Shown here: in pieces, positions 39,951-48,791 of the stretch
Position numbering within the stretch: position 1 is the stretch's first letter
Layout of the letters: each line of letters starts with the position of its first letter
NCBI GenBank assembly: GCA_045592125.1
Contig: JAZNUE010000046.1
Span: 1-64,000 of the forward strand
Reading direction: 5' to 3'
Length of the DNA stretch: 64,000 nt
From: HGM04593 sp045592125
GTDB taxonomy: Bacteria > Bacteroidota > Bacteroidia > Bacteroidales > Bacteroidaceae
Translations under genes and position numbers: made by a program
Notes under the pieces: generated by a model
Seen by the model: only the letters and a program-made list of their open reading frames with translations
Told to the model about the DNA's origin: nothing
The model's database searches: none

Positions 39951-42848
39951 TTATCTTGTCTGCGGTGTAAAACTCTTTGACGAACCTCCGGTTGCTGTTC
40001 CTCCTACTGTAAAAACTCCGTTAAAATACGATTCTGTGACACCGGCAACAGCCGTTACGCCATACATAAGAGTATGAGAAGAGGATGTAAAACCTGAAGA
40101 AGAGAGCAGTACCTTTGCACTATTTACTGTATTCGGACACATATAAGAGAACATGACATTACCGGAACTGTCCTTGACTGTAAGGTACTTGCCTTGACTT
40201 ACCGTAACAGAAGAAACAGTTGCATAGGGTTGTGATGATGATGTTATAGAACTGTTTGCGCTACCGGTACCCACCAGTATACCGCCATTTACCACAAACT
40301 GGTTATTGTCACAATCAAAACCCTCTTCGGGAGCATTCGTTCCCGAAGCAAGCACAACGCCGCCATTTACAGTTATCGAGCCGTTGGAATCTATACCATC
40401 GTTGTTTGTCGCATGACTGTAGACATACCCGCCATTGAACACCAAAGATGTTGCTGCATTGATTCCGTCGTCATATGTATTACACTCTACAATACCGCCA
40501 TTTATGGTCATTGTTGCCTTACTCTCAAGGCCTTCGCCTCCATCATATGCTGTTTCTGCATACACAGTTCCGCTATTCACCACGACATCGGCAGCACTCT
40601 TTATAGCCTTTGGAGCGGCATTAAATCCCTCCTGCATACCACCCCAGCCGCCGGAACTTGCACCGAGAGAGGTACCCTTCGTAACTGCCCTTATATTCAG
40701 CAATGCATTATCGGTTCCCTCATTGCCAATTGTAAGTAAACCGCCTGCCACGATTGCCTTACTGCCATTTCCCTTTGCAAGGCAATTGAGCGCTCCACCG
40801 AGCAGATTAACTGCAACATCACCCTTAAGACATTTAGTGGAGTAATAGTCTGTACCTGTTGCCGAGGTATATGATGAGCCGGCGCCTGAAATCGTAATAC
40901 CGACATCTCCACCATTCATGGTAAGTACTCCATCGACCGAAATGCCATGACCACCCTTACCTGTTGCAGCAATATCAATATCCCCACCATTTATTGTCAT
41001 GGTTCCGGCACACCTTATTGCTGTACAATATGAAGGGTCATACGCAACTATCCTGGCTGTTCCCGATGTATTTACCACTAATTTACCGTCATCGATGACT
41101 GCAGTACCACCAACCTTTATACCTTTTGATTCGGTTCCGCAGACTACAATTGTATGATTACCACCCGAAAGAGTGAAATTCTTATCACATTTTATTCCGG
41201 CAGCGGCATACGAATCCTCCGTTGCAGAACCTGAAGACACCTGACCACCTTCATAGTTTGAAGTAACATCATTCAATGAGTATGTGCGTACACTGCCCGA
41301 TGTGCTGTAACTTGATGAAATCTGGTAGTATCTATCACCGTCAAGACCTGTAAATGTCTCGCTTTGTATTGTATATGTGCCACGAGAACTCGAGTATTCG
41401 TCACTCTTAAAATAGTAAGTTCCGGTTACTTCCGAACCAAAATCGTAATAGTAGAATGTGGTTCCGTTCACAGTCACACTCTTTGAAAGGGTCGCCACAA
41501 GAGTATTGCTGCCGTCATAGAGATAGATGTTCTTCCATGCGCTTGACGAAGTTCCGCCTGGACGGTTGCTTGCCGCCGAGGATGGAATGCTCACATAAAG
41601 CACATAACTCCCCTCCGATTCATTGCTGCTATTGTCCCCGGCGGCATAAGGGTCATAACTCTCGCTATCTCCGCTGCACATTATATCCAGTACACCACCG
41701 GCAACGTTCACATCAACATCAGCCGATATTCCGCGGCCAGCAATGCCGGTTGCCTTCAAAGTCACCACGCCGTCCAAGACATTCACGACTGAGTCGCTTT
41801 TTATGCATGTAGCATAAGATGGAGCACCGTCGAGCAAAATTGTATTGCCATTGGCCTCTACTGCGAGCGAACCCGCCTGCATTGTAAAAATGCCTGTACT
41901 CTTTATACCTTTTGAGGCATTGCCAGACACAAGAACACTCACATCAGCACCATCAATAATAATATCTGCCGCCGACTTTATACCTTTAACATCATCACTC
42001 GCTGCATTAACAGTAACCTTGCCGCCCGACAACCTCACAATACCGTCACAGTCAATACCGTCACTTCCGACATTCAGGTCGAGCACTCCACCAAGCACTA
42101 TAACAGAGTCGTTCGCATGGAGCGCATCGCTTACCGCATGCCCGACAGTTATATTGCCACCGCGAACTTCAATATAGTCGTCGCTGCAAATTGCATGCTT
42201 ATAGTTTCCGTTGACAATCAGTTCTCCATCGCGTCCTTCAAAAATAAGTTGCCCTTCACTGAAGAAAGTTGATTTTTCATCCTCGCCCGCAGTAAATGCA
42301 TAAGACGGCGCATCGGAAAGGCGATTCACAGTTCCGTCAACAACAAATACACGCCCACGCTTGCCACACTGACTGTTTATTACCGCTCCGGAGGTGTTTG
42401 CAAGAGATAAGCCATTAAGATAGAGGTTATATTTCTTAACGCCGTAGAGTTTAAAACAACCATCATCACTGGCTCCTTGCAGCACATAATCCAGTTCCTG
42501 TTGTTTGCGGCACTTTATTGTCACCTTTGCGCCTATTACCGACACCTCAAGAGAGTCAAATGCATAAGGATTTTCCACAACGGCCTTGTCACCGCAATAT
42601 GTCACATTCACAACTGATGGCAACGTGCCGTAGGCAATGCTGTCTATGGACGAAAGTTGAACATCGACACTCCTGCCACAAAGAGCCAGACGCATAATAT
42701 CGGTATCCTCATCAAATGAAATACTGTCAACGCGCTCTTGCGCAATACATTTTATTTCACCATTTTTCATGTAGAATTTAACATCATTGTCGGCAAACAG
42801 ATATATGACCGACAAAAGAGAAAAAACAAGAATAAACAATCTTTTCAT
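39951..42848 (-). CDS. Very long secreted Cthe_2159-type carbohydrate-binding beta-helix protein
   Basis: A 965-residue protein with a signal peptide (residues 1-19). An N-terminal module (about 22-75, VKFYMKNGEIKCIAQERVDS, then a SIDSIAYG end) is common in Bacteroidetes secreted proteins. The rest is dominated by short repeats with the theme I-x-GG-x-V/I-x-V ... A-DGI-AT/KGIKS, for example GIDCDGIVRLSGGKVTVNAA and GIDSNGSITVNGGVV, typical of the calcium- and pectate-binding Cthe_2159 family right-handed beta-helix. A middle insert (about 400-520) breaks the repeats. It overlaps the upstream gene by 4 nt. Binding of a polysaccharide is likely; enzymatic activity is not evident. Confidence 0.82.
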   Translation of the reverse strand: MKRLFILVFSLLSVIYLFADNDVKFYMKNGEIKCIAQERVDSISFDEDTDIMRLALCGRSVDVQLSSIDSIAYGTLPSVVNVTYCGDKAVVENPYAFDSLEVSVIGAKVTIKCRKQQELDYVLQGASDDGCFKLYGVKKYNLYLNGLSLANTSGAVINSQCGKRGRVFVVDGTVNRLSDAPSYAFTAGEDEKSTFFSEGQLIFEGRDGELIVNGNYKHAICSDDYIEVRGGNITVGHAVSDALHANDSVIVLGGVLDLNVGSDGIDCDGIVRLSGGKVTVNAASDDVKGIKSAADIIIDGADVSVLVSGNASKGIKSTGIFTMQAGSLAVEANGNTILLDGAPSYATCIKSDSVVNVLDGVVTLKATGIAGRGISADVDVNVAGGVLDIMCSGDSESYDPYAAGDNSSNESEGSYVLYVSIPSSAASNRPGGTSSSAWKNIYLYDGSNTLVATLSKSVTVNGTTFYYYDFGSEVTGTYYFKSDEYSSSRGTYTIQSETFTGLDGDRYYQISSSYSTSGSVRTYSLNDVTSNYEGGQVSSGSATEDSYAAAGIKCDKNFTLSGGNHTIVVCGTESKGIKVGGTAVIDDGKLVVNTSGTARIVAYDPSYCTAIRCAGTMTINGGDIDIAATGKGGHGISVDGVLTMNGGDVGITISGAGSSYTSATGTDYYSTKCLKGDVAVNLLGGALNCLAKGNGSKAIVAGGLLTIGNEGTDNALLNIRAVTKGTSLGASSGGWGGMQEGFNAAPKAIKSAADVVVNSGTVYAETAYDGGEGLESKATMTINGGIVECNTYDDGINAATSLVFNGGYVYSHATNNDGIDSNGSITVNGGVVLASGTNAPEEGFDCDNNQFVVNGGILVGTGSANSSITSSSQPYATVSSVTVSQGKYLTVKDSSGNVMFSYMCPNTVNSAKVLLSSSGFTSSSHTLMYGVTAVAGVTESYFNGVFTVGGTATGGSSKSFTPQTR

Positions 42849-43315
42849 CGGTTAATTATTTTATGGATACAACCACCGGCTTTCAATATATATACACCTT
42901 TTGGATACTCTTTTAAAGATATTACTGTAACCTCACTGCATACAGTATCCATGAGAACCGTGCCATCTATTGCAGCAAGCACCACATGTACCGGCGACAC
43001 GCACTCCAATATAAGTACACCGTCATTTAAATAGGCACTTGTTGCTGGAATTGTGCCGACTGCGGTCCCCACAGAAGGTTCACAGTCATTAATATACATG
43101 CAGCCGACAGATTCTGTATCCCAGGTTTCTACCCGACCGTCTATTAAATGGAAAAGCACATTGCCGTTACTGAATTTAATGCTCCTGATACTTTTGACGG
43201 GATAGCCGTTATTGACTCCTCCGCTTTTCACGACAATTTTCTTATCACACAACCCGGTCGCATGAAGTCCTGAAACCGATATAACAGCCAAGAATAGAAA
43301 AAGAATCCTTTTCAT
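42845..43315 (-). CDS. Small secreted protein with a T9SS-like C terminus, upstream partner of the beta-helix protein
   Basis: A 156-residue protein with a signal peptide (about 1-19). Residues 25-75 (KIVVKSGGVNNGYPVKSIRS, ending ESVGCMYIND) resemble the N-terminal module of the next gene's product. The last 50 residues (VHVVLAAIDGTVLMDTVC, then PKGVYILKAGG) have the strand pattern of a T9SS sorting domain. It overlaps the next gene as ATGA, so the two are made together. No enzyme motif is seen. Confidence 0.6.
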   Translation of the reverse strand: MKRILFLFLAVISVSGLHATGLCDKKIVVKSGGVNNGYPVKSIRSIKFSNGNVLFHLIDGRVETWDTESVGCMYINDCEPSVGTAVGTIPATSAYLNDGVLILECVSPVHVVLAAIDGTVLMDTVCSEVTVISLKEYPKGVYILKAGGCIHKIINR

Positions 43316-43345
43316 GTCTAAAAGTGTTAAAGGTTAAAACCTGCA

Positions 43346-43373
43346 CAAAACTATCAAAAACCACCACCGCAAA
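43346..43373 (-). promoter_or_regulatory. Promoter of the secreted-protein pair
   Basis: On the minus strand TTTG (43370-43373), 16 nt, then TAGTTTTG (43346-43353). The -7 box is 30 nt upstream of the small secreted protein gene. The spacer is slightly short. Confidence 0.5.
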
Positions 43374-43468
43374 GTGTTAAGCAACGTTAAAAAGAATACA
43401 GAAAAAAGCAGACGAGAACATTTGTCTTACAGAACGGGATTTTTTTCAAACCAAGTATTTATATGAAA

Positions 43469-43500
43469 CAATGAGAGGATGACGCGTCGTCCTCTCATTG
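43469..43500 (-). terminator. Palindrome downstream of the RND pump gene
   Basis: CAATGAGAGGA (43469-43479) pairs with TCCTCTCATTG (43490-43500) and encloses the palindrome GACGCGTC. It lies 92 nt after the pump's stop codon and is the probable end of the metal-efflux transcript, although no T-run follows directly. Confidence 0.6.
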
Positions 43501-43591
43501 TCGAGTGTGAATAAAAAGATATGATTTAAAGCAAGCGTAATGCGAAAACACACTTTAAGTCATCATCATTATTAATTCGGTATTATATAAA

Positions 43592-46500
43592 CTACCTTGC
43601 CCAGTTCTTCCTTATCACCCAGCGGTAAACCACAGGGATTATGAAGATATTGAGGAATGTCGATGACAATAGGCCGCCAAGCACCACGACTGCCATCGGG
43701 CTCTGGATTTCATTACCCGACGCCGAACCGTTGAGAATCATTGGCACAAGCGCGAGTGCCGAGGTGAAGGCGGTCATGAGAATCGGCGTAAGACGGTCGG
43801 CCGAACCGCGCAATACAGCCTCATCAAGCAATACACCCTCACGTCGCAAGTGCTGGTAGCGCGACACAAGCAATATTCCGTTGCGGGTTGCAATGCCGAA
43901 CAGGGTTATAAGGCCTATAATCGCAGGGATACTCATCACTGCTGATGTGAAATATGTAGCAAGAATACCGCCAATAAGTGCCAAAGGCAAGTTCAGCAAC
44001 ACAACAGCCGACAGCGTGATGCTCTTGAATTCGCTGTAAAGCAGCACGAATACCACTAGAATTGCCACCAATGTTGCCAGCCACAATGTGCGTGAGGCCG
44101 AATCGGCACTCTCGAACTGGCCGCCGTACTCAAGGCGGTAGCCCTCATCCAGCTGCAGGCTGTTGGCAAGGTGCTCGCGTACACGGTCTACGGTACCTGC
44201 GACATCGCCGCTTGCAATGTTTGCCGACACAACCACCTTGCGCTGCACATTCTCGCGGCTTATGCTTCCCGGGCCGCCAACAGAGACAACCGACGCTACA
44301 TCTTCAAGCGCAACCTTTCCATTAGGGGTATCAATTAGCGCAAGCCTCACGCCCTCTATGCTTTCGGTGTAGTCCTTGTTAAGACGTATTATAAGGTCAA
44401 AACTGCGCTCTTCCTCATACACGCTGCCCACCTTCTTGCCTGGGAACGCGGCCTCAATGAAACTATTGAAATCCTCCATTGTTATGCCATAGAGAGCAAG
44501 CCTCTCGCGGTCGGCACGTATCTGCAGCTGAGGAGTCTCGACCTGCTGCTCGACATTCACGTCCACCACCTCATGGAAACCTCCAAGCAGTTCCTTTATC
44601 TCGGTTCCCTTGCGGAAAAGGGTACTCAGGTCGGGGCCGAAAATCTTTATGGCAAGATCGGCCTGTGTGCCCGACACCATATGGTCGATACGGTGTTCCA
44701 GCGGCTGGCCCACAGATGTAACCACGCCAGGAATCTTTGCCATGCGCTCACGGACATCGGCAAGGAACTCGGGCTTGCTGCGCTCGCCGAGCACAAAGTT
44801 CACGTCAATCTCGGCGCCGTTCGATGTCTGCGAGTGCTCGTCAAGCTCGCCGCGGCCCGTGCGCCGCGCAGTACTTGTAACCTCGGGCACCTGAAGCAGT
44901 TCCCTTTCAATGGCGGCACCAATCTTGTTGCTCTCCTCAAGCGAGACGCCAGGACGGGATACCGCAGCAATGGTGAGCGCATTCTCGTTGAACTCGGGCA
45001 AGAAACTGCGCCCCATCTGCGTAAAGAGCAGCAGGCACGCCGCGAACAGCACCAGCAAGGCGCCTATTACCGGCCTTGCATGCCCTAGCACCCAGCCAAG
45101 GGCATTGCGGTAAGCGCCAAGCAGCCACTTCTCCACCCATGTCTTCTTCTCGGTACGGGTGAGGTACTTGTCACCCGACAGCATAAGCTTGCAGAGCAGC
45201 GGAGTTACGGTCATGGCCACAACCAGCGACATCACAAGCGCAATGAGATATGCAATCCCAAGAGGCTTGAGCATCCTGCCCTCAAGGCCGCTCAGGAAGA
45301 AGAGAGGCATGAAGGTAACCATAATTATGAGCGTCGCATGAATGATTGACGCGCGGATTTCGGAAGAGGCCTCGAACACAACCTTGAACGAAGAGCGCCT
45401 GCTCTCCTTGGGAAGGGCATGGTTCTCCCTGAGGCGCTTGTACACATTCTCTACGTCAATGATAGCGTCATCTACAAGCGACCCGATAGCAATGCACATG
45501 CCTCCCAATGTCATTGTGTTTATATCCATCCCAATGAGATAGAGCACAATTACAGTCCCCAGCAAAGAGAGGGGAATTGCCAGCAGCGAGATGAACGTAG
45601 AACGCATGTTCGCAAGGAAAAGGAAGAGCACAAGGATTACGCACACTGCGCCTTCAATGAGCGAGCGTCCTACATTGTTAACCGAAGACTGTATGTAGTC
45701 GGCCTGGCGGAAAATCCTCGTATCGAGCCTCACATCGGCCGGCAATGACTGCGATATGCCGGCAAGGTTACGCTCAATATTCTCGGTAACGCTCAGCGTA
45801 TTCACGCCCGGCTGTTTCGATATTGAGAGTATTATAGCGGGAGTGGCATTGAGCGAGGCGTAGCCCTGCTTCACTGCCGGTGCAACCACAACGCCGGCAA
45901 CATCGGCAACACGTACGGCCGCGTCCCCGGCAACCTTCACCACAGTGCTGCCGAGCTCTTCCACATCGTTGCTGCGCCCTATTCCGCGCAAATTATACTC
46001 ATTCCCGAAGTCACGTACTACACCAGCGCCAATATTCACGCACATAGCACTTGCAGCAGCCTCAAGCTCAGGCATTGTGACACCGTACATCTCCATCTTC
46101 ACAGGGTCGGCAAGCACCTGGTACTGCTTGTAGTCTCCGCCTATGATTGTAACGTTAGAGACGCCGCCAGTAGCCAAGATGGCAGGCTTTATAATCCATT
46201 CGGCAAGAGTGCGCAGCTCCATCATTGAAGTTGTGTCGGCCTGCATGCCAATGAAAAGCACCTCGCCCATGACACTCGACTGCGGGGCCAGCATTGGCAG
46301 CACGCCCTCAGGCAGCTGGCCCGAGAGCAGGCTCATCTTTTCGCTAATTATCTGGCGGGCACGGTATATGTCCATTCCCCAGTCGAACTCCACCCACACG
46401 AACGAGAAACCCTGCGACGAAGAGGAGCGCACACGGCGCACGTTTGTCGCGCCGTTCACAGCAGTCTCAATGGGGAACGTGACAAGGCGCTCCACCTCCT

Positions 46501-46675
46501 CGGGCGCCATGTTAGCCGCGTCGGTGAGGATAACCACTGTAGGCATTGTCAGGTCGGGAAACACGTCGACCTCGATATTCTTTACAGAATAGGCACCGCC
46601 AATTACTGTCAACACGACTGCAAGCATTATGAACAGCCTGTTGTTCAACGAGAATCTTATTATCCTGTTCAGCAT
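43592..46675 (-). CDS. CusA/CzcA-family heavy-metal RND efflux pump
   Basis: A 1027-residue inner-membrane RND transporter with the normal 12-helix layout: one helix at the N terminus, a large periplasmic domain (about 35-340), a helix block with NTMTLGGMCIAIGSLVDDAI and DVENVYKRL around residue 400, a second periplasmic domain and a final helix block (FGIATRNGILLVSRYQHLRREG). The motif with GGMCIAIG is closer to the Cu/Ag-type (HME4) pattern than to the CzcA DFG type, but the assignment is tentative. It follows the His-rich adaptor by 12 nt. No TolC-like outer-membrane gene is adjacent. Confidence 0.93.
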   Translation of the reverse strand: MLNRIIRFSLNNRLFIMLAVVLTVIGGAYSVKNIEVDVFPDLTMPTVVILTDAANMAPEEVERLVTFPIETAVNGATNVRRVRSSSSQGFSFVWVEFDWGMDIYRARQIISEKMSLLSGQLPEGVLPMLAPQSSVMGEVLFIGMQADTTSMMELRTLAEWIIKPAILATGGVSNVTIIGGDYKQYQVLADPVKMEMYGVTMPELEAAASAMCVNIGAGVVRDFGNEYNLRGIGRSNDVEELGSTVVKVAGDAAVRVADVAGVVVAPAVKQGYASLNATPAIILSISKQPGVNTLSVTENIERNLAGISQSLPADVRLDTRIFRQADYIQSSVNNVGRSLIEGAVCVILVLFLFLANMRSTFISLLAIPLSLLGTVIVLYLIGMDINTMTLGGMCIAIGSLVDDAIIDVENVYKRLRENHALPKESRRSSFKVVFEASSEIRASIIHATLIIMVTFMPLFFLSGLEGRMLKPLGIAYLIALVMSLVVAMTVTPLLCKLMLSGDKYLTRTEKKTWVEKWLLGAYRNALGWVLGHARPVIGALLVLFAACLLLFTQMGRSFLPEFNENALTIAAVSRPGVSLEESNKIGAAIERELLQVPEVTSTARRTGRGELDEHSQTSNGAEIDVNFVLGERSKPEFLADVRERMAKIPGVVTSVGQPLEHRIDHMVSGTQADLAIKIFGPDLSTLFRKGTEIKELLGGFHEVVDVNVEQQVETPQLQIRADRERLALYGITMEDFNSFIEAAFPGKKVGSVYEEERSFDLIIRLNKDYTESIEGVRLALIDTPNGKVALEDVASVVSVGGPGSISRENVQRKVVVSANIASGDVAGTVDRVREHLANSLQLDEGYRLEYGGQFESADSASRTLWLATLVAILVVFVLLYSEFKSITLSAVVLLNLPLALIGGILATYFTSAVMSIPAIIGLITLFGIATRNGILLVSRYQHLRREGVLLDEAVLRGSADRLTPILMTAFTSALALVPMILNGSASGNEIQSPMAVVVLGGLLSSTFLNIFIIPVVYRWVIRKNWAR

Positions 46676-46687
46676 AGCAGTATGGTA

Positions 46688-48310
46688 TTAGTGGACATGC
46701 CCAGCATGGGGGTCAAGCGTTGCAGCTCCTTGCGACAGCTTAAGCGATACTGCACCGTCGGTGACAATGCGCTCGCCAGCATGCAGGCCCTTCGTAACCT
46801 TAACTCTCATGCCGTCGGTAGAGCCAGTCTCAACTGCACGCTTCTCAAATGAGATTGGACTGTTCTGCACAAATACAAAGAAATTGCCCATCTCCTCCAC
46901 AAGTGCTGCGCGCGGAACAGCAATACAGCGCTCACTGCTTCTTGAGATTATATACAAGGTAACAATGCTGCCAGGGAGAAGCTGCTCGAGGGTGCCGGCA
47001 GAGATTGTAACAGGCAGCATGTTGCAGCTGTTGGCAGAACTGCCCACTGCTATTACGCTGCCGCCCACAGCATTCATTGATACCGTCTCGCCCGAAGGCA
47101 GCACTATGTTCACATCCTCGATATCCTGCAGCTGCTGCGCATAGCGCACTGGCAGCTCAGCAGCAATGTTCATGCTCCCGTTTGACTGCACTGTAGCGAT
47201 GGGGGTACCAGGTTCCACATAATCGCCGTTCTTCACAAGCAGCGAGGCGATATAGCCGTTACGCGATGACTTCAGGGTCACCTTCCCGCCGCCAAAGCTT
47301 CGCTTCATGCTTGAATAGCGCGCCTCGGCCTGCCTGTATGCGGCCTCGGCCGCCTGATATTCCCGCTCCGGAACAACTTTATCGGCAAAAAGTAATTTCT
47401 TGCGCTCATAGTCTGCCTTGGCAAGCTGATAGGCGCTCTCGGCCTCGGCAAACTTCACGGCAGCGTCGTTATCTGTCACGTCACCTCCCTCAAGATAGAA
47501 GAGCGGCTCGCCGGCCTTGACAGCCTTGCCCTCTACAATATTCCCCGCAAACTGCACCTTGCCGCTTGTGGCCGCAACTATTGTAGTGAAGCCGGCTGGT
47601 GCAGCAGCGACTTTGGCAGCGACCTTCACAGCACCGCCAAAATGAGACTCCTCAATAACCGCTGTAGCAAAGTCAATCTTCCAGCTCTGCTCCTTGCCAA
47701 AAGCAATATCGCCAGGCTTGCCCTCGGTAAGCTCGCCATGGCCCGCATGGGGATGATGGGCATGGGAATCATGTGAATGCCCTGCATGGCTGTGTGAATG
47801 TCCGTCATGCTCATGCATATGTGCAGAATGGCCATGAGAATGAGTATCGTGAGCATGAGAATTACCGTCATGTCCATGCGAATGAGAATGTCCGCTATGG
47901 CCGTGCTCTCCGCATGCGGCAGCAACCTCCACATGGAAATGCGCCTTGTCGCCGCCAGCCTCAAACTGAAGCGACGCCTCGCCCGCAGCTGCGGGCACAA
48001 GACTGAAATTGAATATTCCGGGCTCATTTGCAACGGCAAGGGCTGTCTGCACAGACTCGCCGGCCTTAAGAGTTGCCTTCACCTCGGCAGCCTTGGCAGG
48101 ACTGAAGCCGTCCAGTTCCGTAACAAAGAGCGTAATGCAGGCCTTGGAACCGGCCTCAAGGCCCTCATGCTGCATAAAGAATTCATTTGTTGCGGTATAT
48201 GCAGTGTAGTTATGAAGGTAAGCATGCTCATGCCCATCCTCTGCTTTGTGACTGTGTCCACAGCCACACAAGGCAATCAGGACGATTGCCATAAAAAAAG
48301 TATTTTTCAT
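46688..48310 (-). CDS. RND efflux periplasmic adaptor with a histidine-rich insert
   Basis: A 540-residue membrane-fusion protein that links the RND pump to the outer membrane. A lipobox-like LIALCGC lies near residue 15. Residues 30-130 form an extra N-terminal domain, followed by a His-rich run (136-191) with 24 histidines in 56 residues, mostly as HxH repeats. The adaptor core comes next: a barrel-sandwich half ending LEGGDVTD, a coiled-coil hairpin (KFAEAESAYQLAKADYERKK and following), then KSSRNGYIASLLVKNGDYVE and the beta-barrel and C-terminal domains. The protein ends in HAGHVH. The His run should bind metal such as Zn, Ni, Co or Cu. Confidence 0.92.
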   Translation of the reverse strand: MKNTFFMAIVLIALCGCGHSHKAEDGHEHAYLHNYTAYTATNEFFMQHEGLEAGSKACITLFVTELDGFSPAKAAEVKATLKAGESVQTALAVANEPGIFNFSLVPAAAGEASLQFEAGGDKAHFHVEVAAACGEHGHSGHSHSHGHDGNSHAHDTHSHGHSAHMHEHDGHSHSHAGHSHDSHAHHPHAGHGELTEGKPGDIAFGKEQSWKIDFATAVIEESHFGGAVKVAAKVAAAPAGFTTIVAATSGKVQFAGNIVEGKAVKAGEPLFYLEGGDVTDNDAAVKFAEAESAYQLAKADYERKKLLFADKVVPEREYQAAEAAYRQAEARYSSMKRSFGGGKVTLKSSRNGYIASLLVKNGDYVEPGTPIATVQSNGSMNIAAELPVRYAQQLQDIEDVNIVLPSGETVSMNAVGGSVIAVGSSANSCNMLPVTISAGTLEQLLPGSIVTLYIISRSSERCIAVPRAALVEEMGNFFVFVQNSPISFEKRAVETGSTDGMRVKVTKGLHAGERIVTDGAVSLKLSQGAATLDPHAGHVH

Positions 48311-48362
48311 ATTTGTATATTGACGTATTTAGGTTGCTTGATATTCTCTTTCTCTTCAGGAA

Positions 48363-48788
48363 TCAGGCCACAGGAGGAGCCCTAAGGGGCATGTACTGTA
48401 CACCTATGTCTGGAATCTCAAGAGGGACAGGAGAATAGTGCCTGCAGCAGAGCCGCCCTGGCAAGAACAGGACCTCCTCATGCAGGATAAGACACCCGCC
48501 ATTGAATGTAATGAATTTCTTTTCCGCCTGCGTGTCGCTGCCCGGCATGCGGTAATAGAGCAATGAACCGTCACAACAGTTCCCGCTGGCATCCTCATGG
48601 CCATGGCCGCACGCTCCACGACCGCACTCCTCACATTCGCCATAACCGAAATGTATGGTCTCTTCAACATGGCCGCAGCACGCCAGCCCTTCCCCGCAAT
48701 GATGGTGAGGCACGCTCTTCTCGCCCATGAGCAGGAGAAATGCCATGAGCACCATAAGATAGGCCATCTTGCGGAAAAGCGTCTTCAT
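48363..48788 (-). CDS. Small Cys/His-rich protein at the head of the metal-efflux operon
   Basis: A 141-residue protein, similar to what I recall as DUF6769. A hydrophobic N terminus (MAYLMVLMAFLLLMG at about 8-22) serves as a signal peptide or anchor. Residues 28-72 contain eight Cys and seven His (HHHCGEGLACCGH, ECEECGRGACGHGHEDAS, NCC), a clear metal- or disulfide-forming cluster. The C-terminal half reads LHEEVLFLPGRLCCRHYSPV. It lies 52 nt upstream of the adaptor gene, so it probably belongs to the metal-export system as a sensor, scavenger or chaperone. Confidence 0.6.
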   Translation of the reverse strand: MKTLFRKMAYLMVLMAFLLLMGEKSVPHHHCGEGLACCGHVEETIHFGYGECEECGRGACGHGHEDASGNCCDGSLLYYRMPGSDTQAEKKFITFNGGCLILHEEVLFLPGRLCCRHYSPVPLEIPDIGVQYMPLRAPPVA

Positions 48789-48791
48789 ATG

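Noticed and set aside
40000..42700. Possible CRISPR or satellite because of the many similar short segments
   Set aside because: The repeats are irregular, in frame, and explained by beta-helix repeats of a coding gene.
43469..43500. GACGCGTC-centred palindrome as a regulator operator
   Set aside because: It lies downstream of the pump gene's stop codon and more than 100 nt upstream of the promoter of the secreted-protein pair, so a terminator role is more likely.
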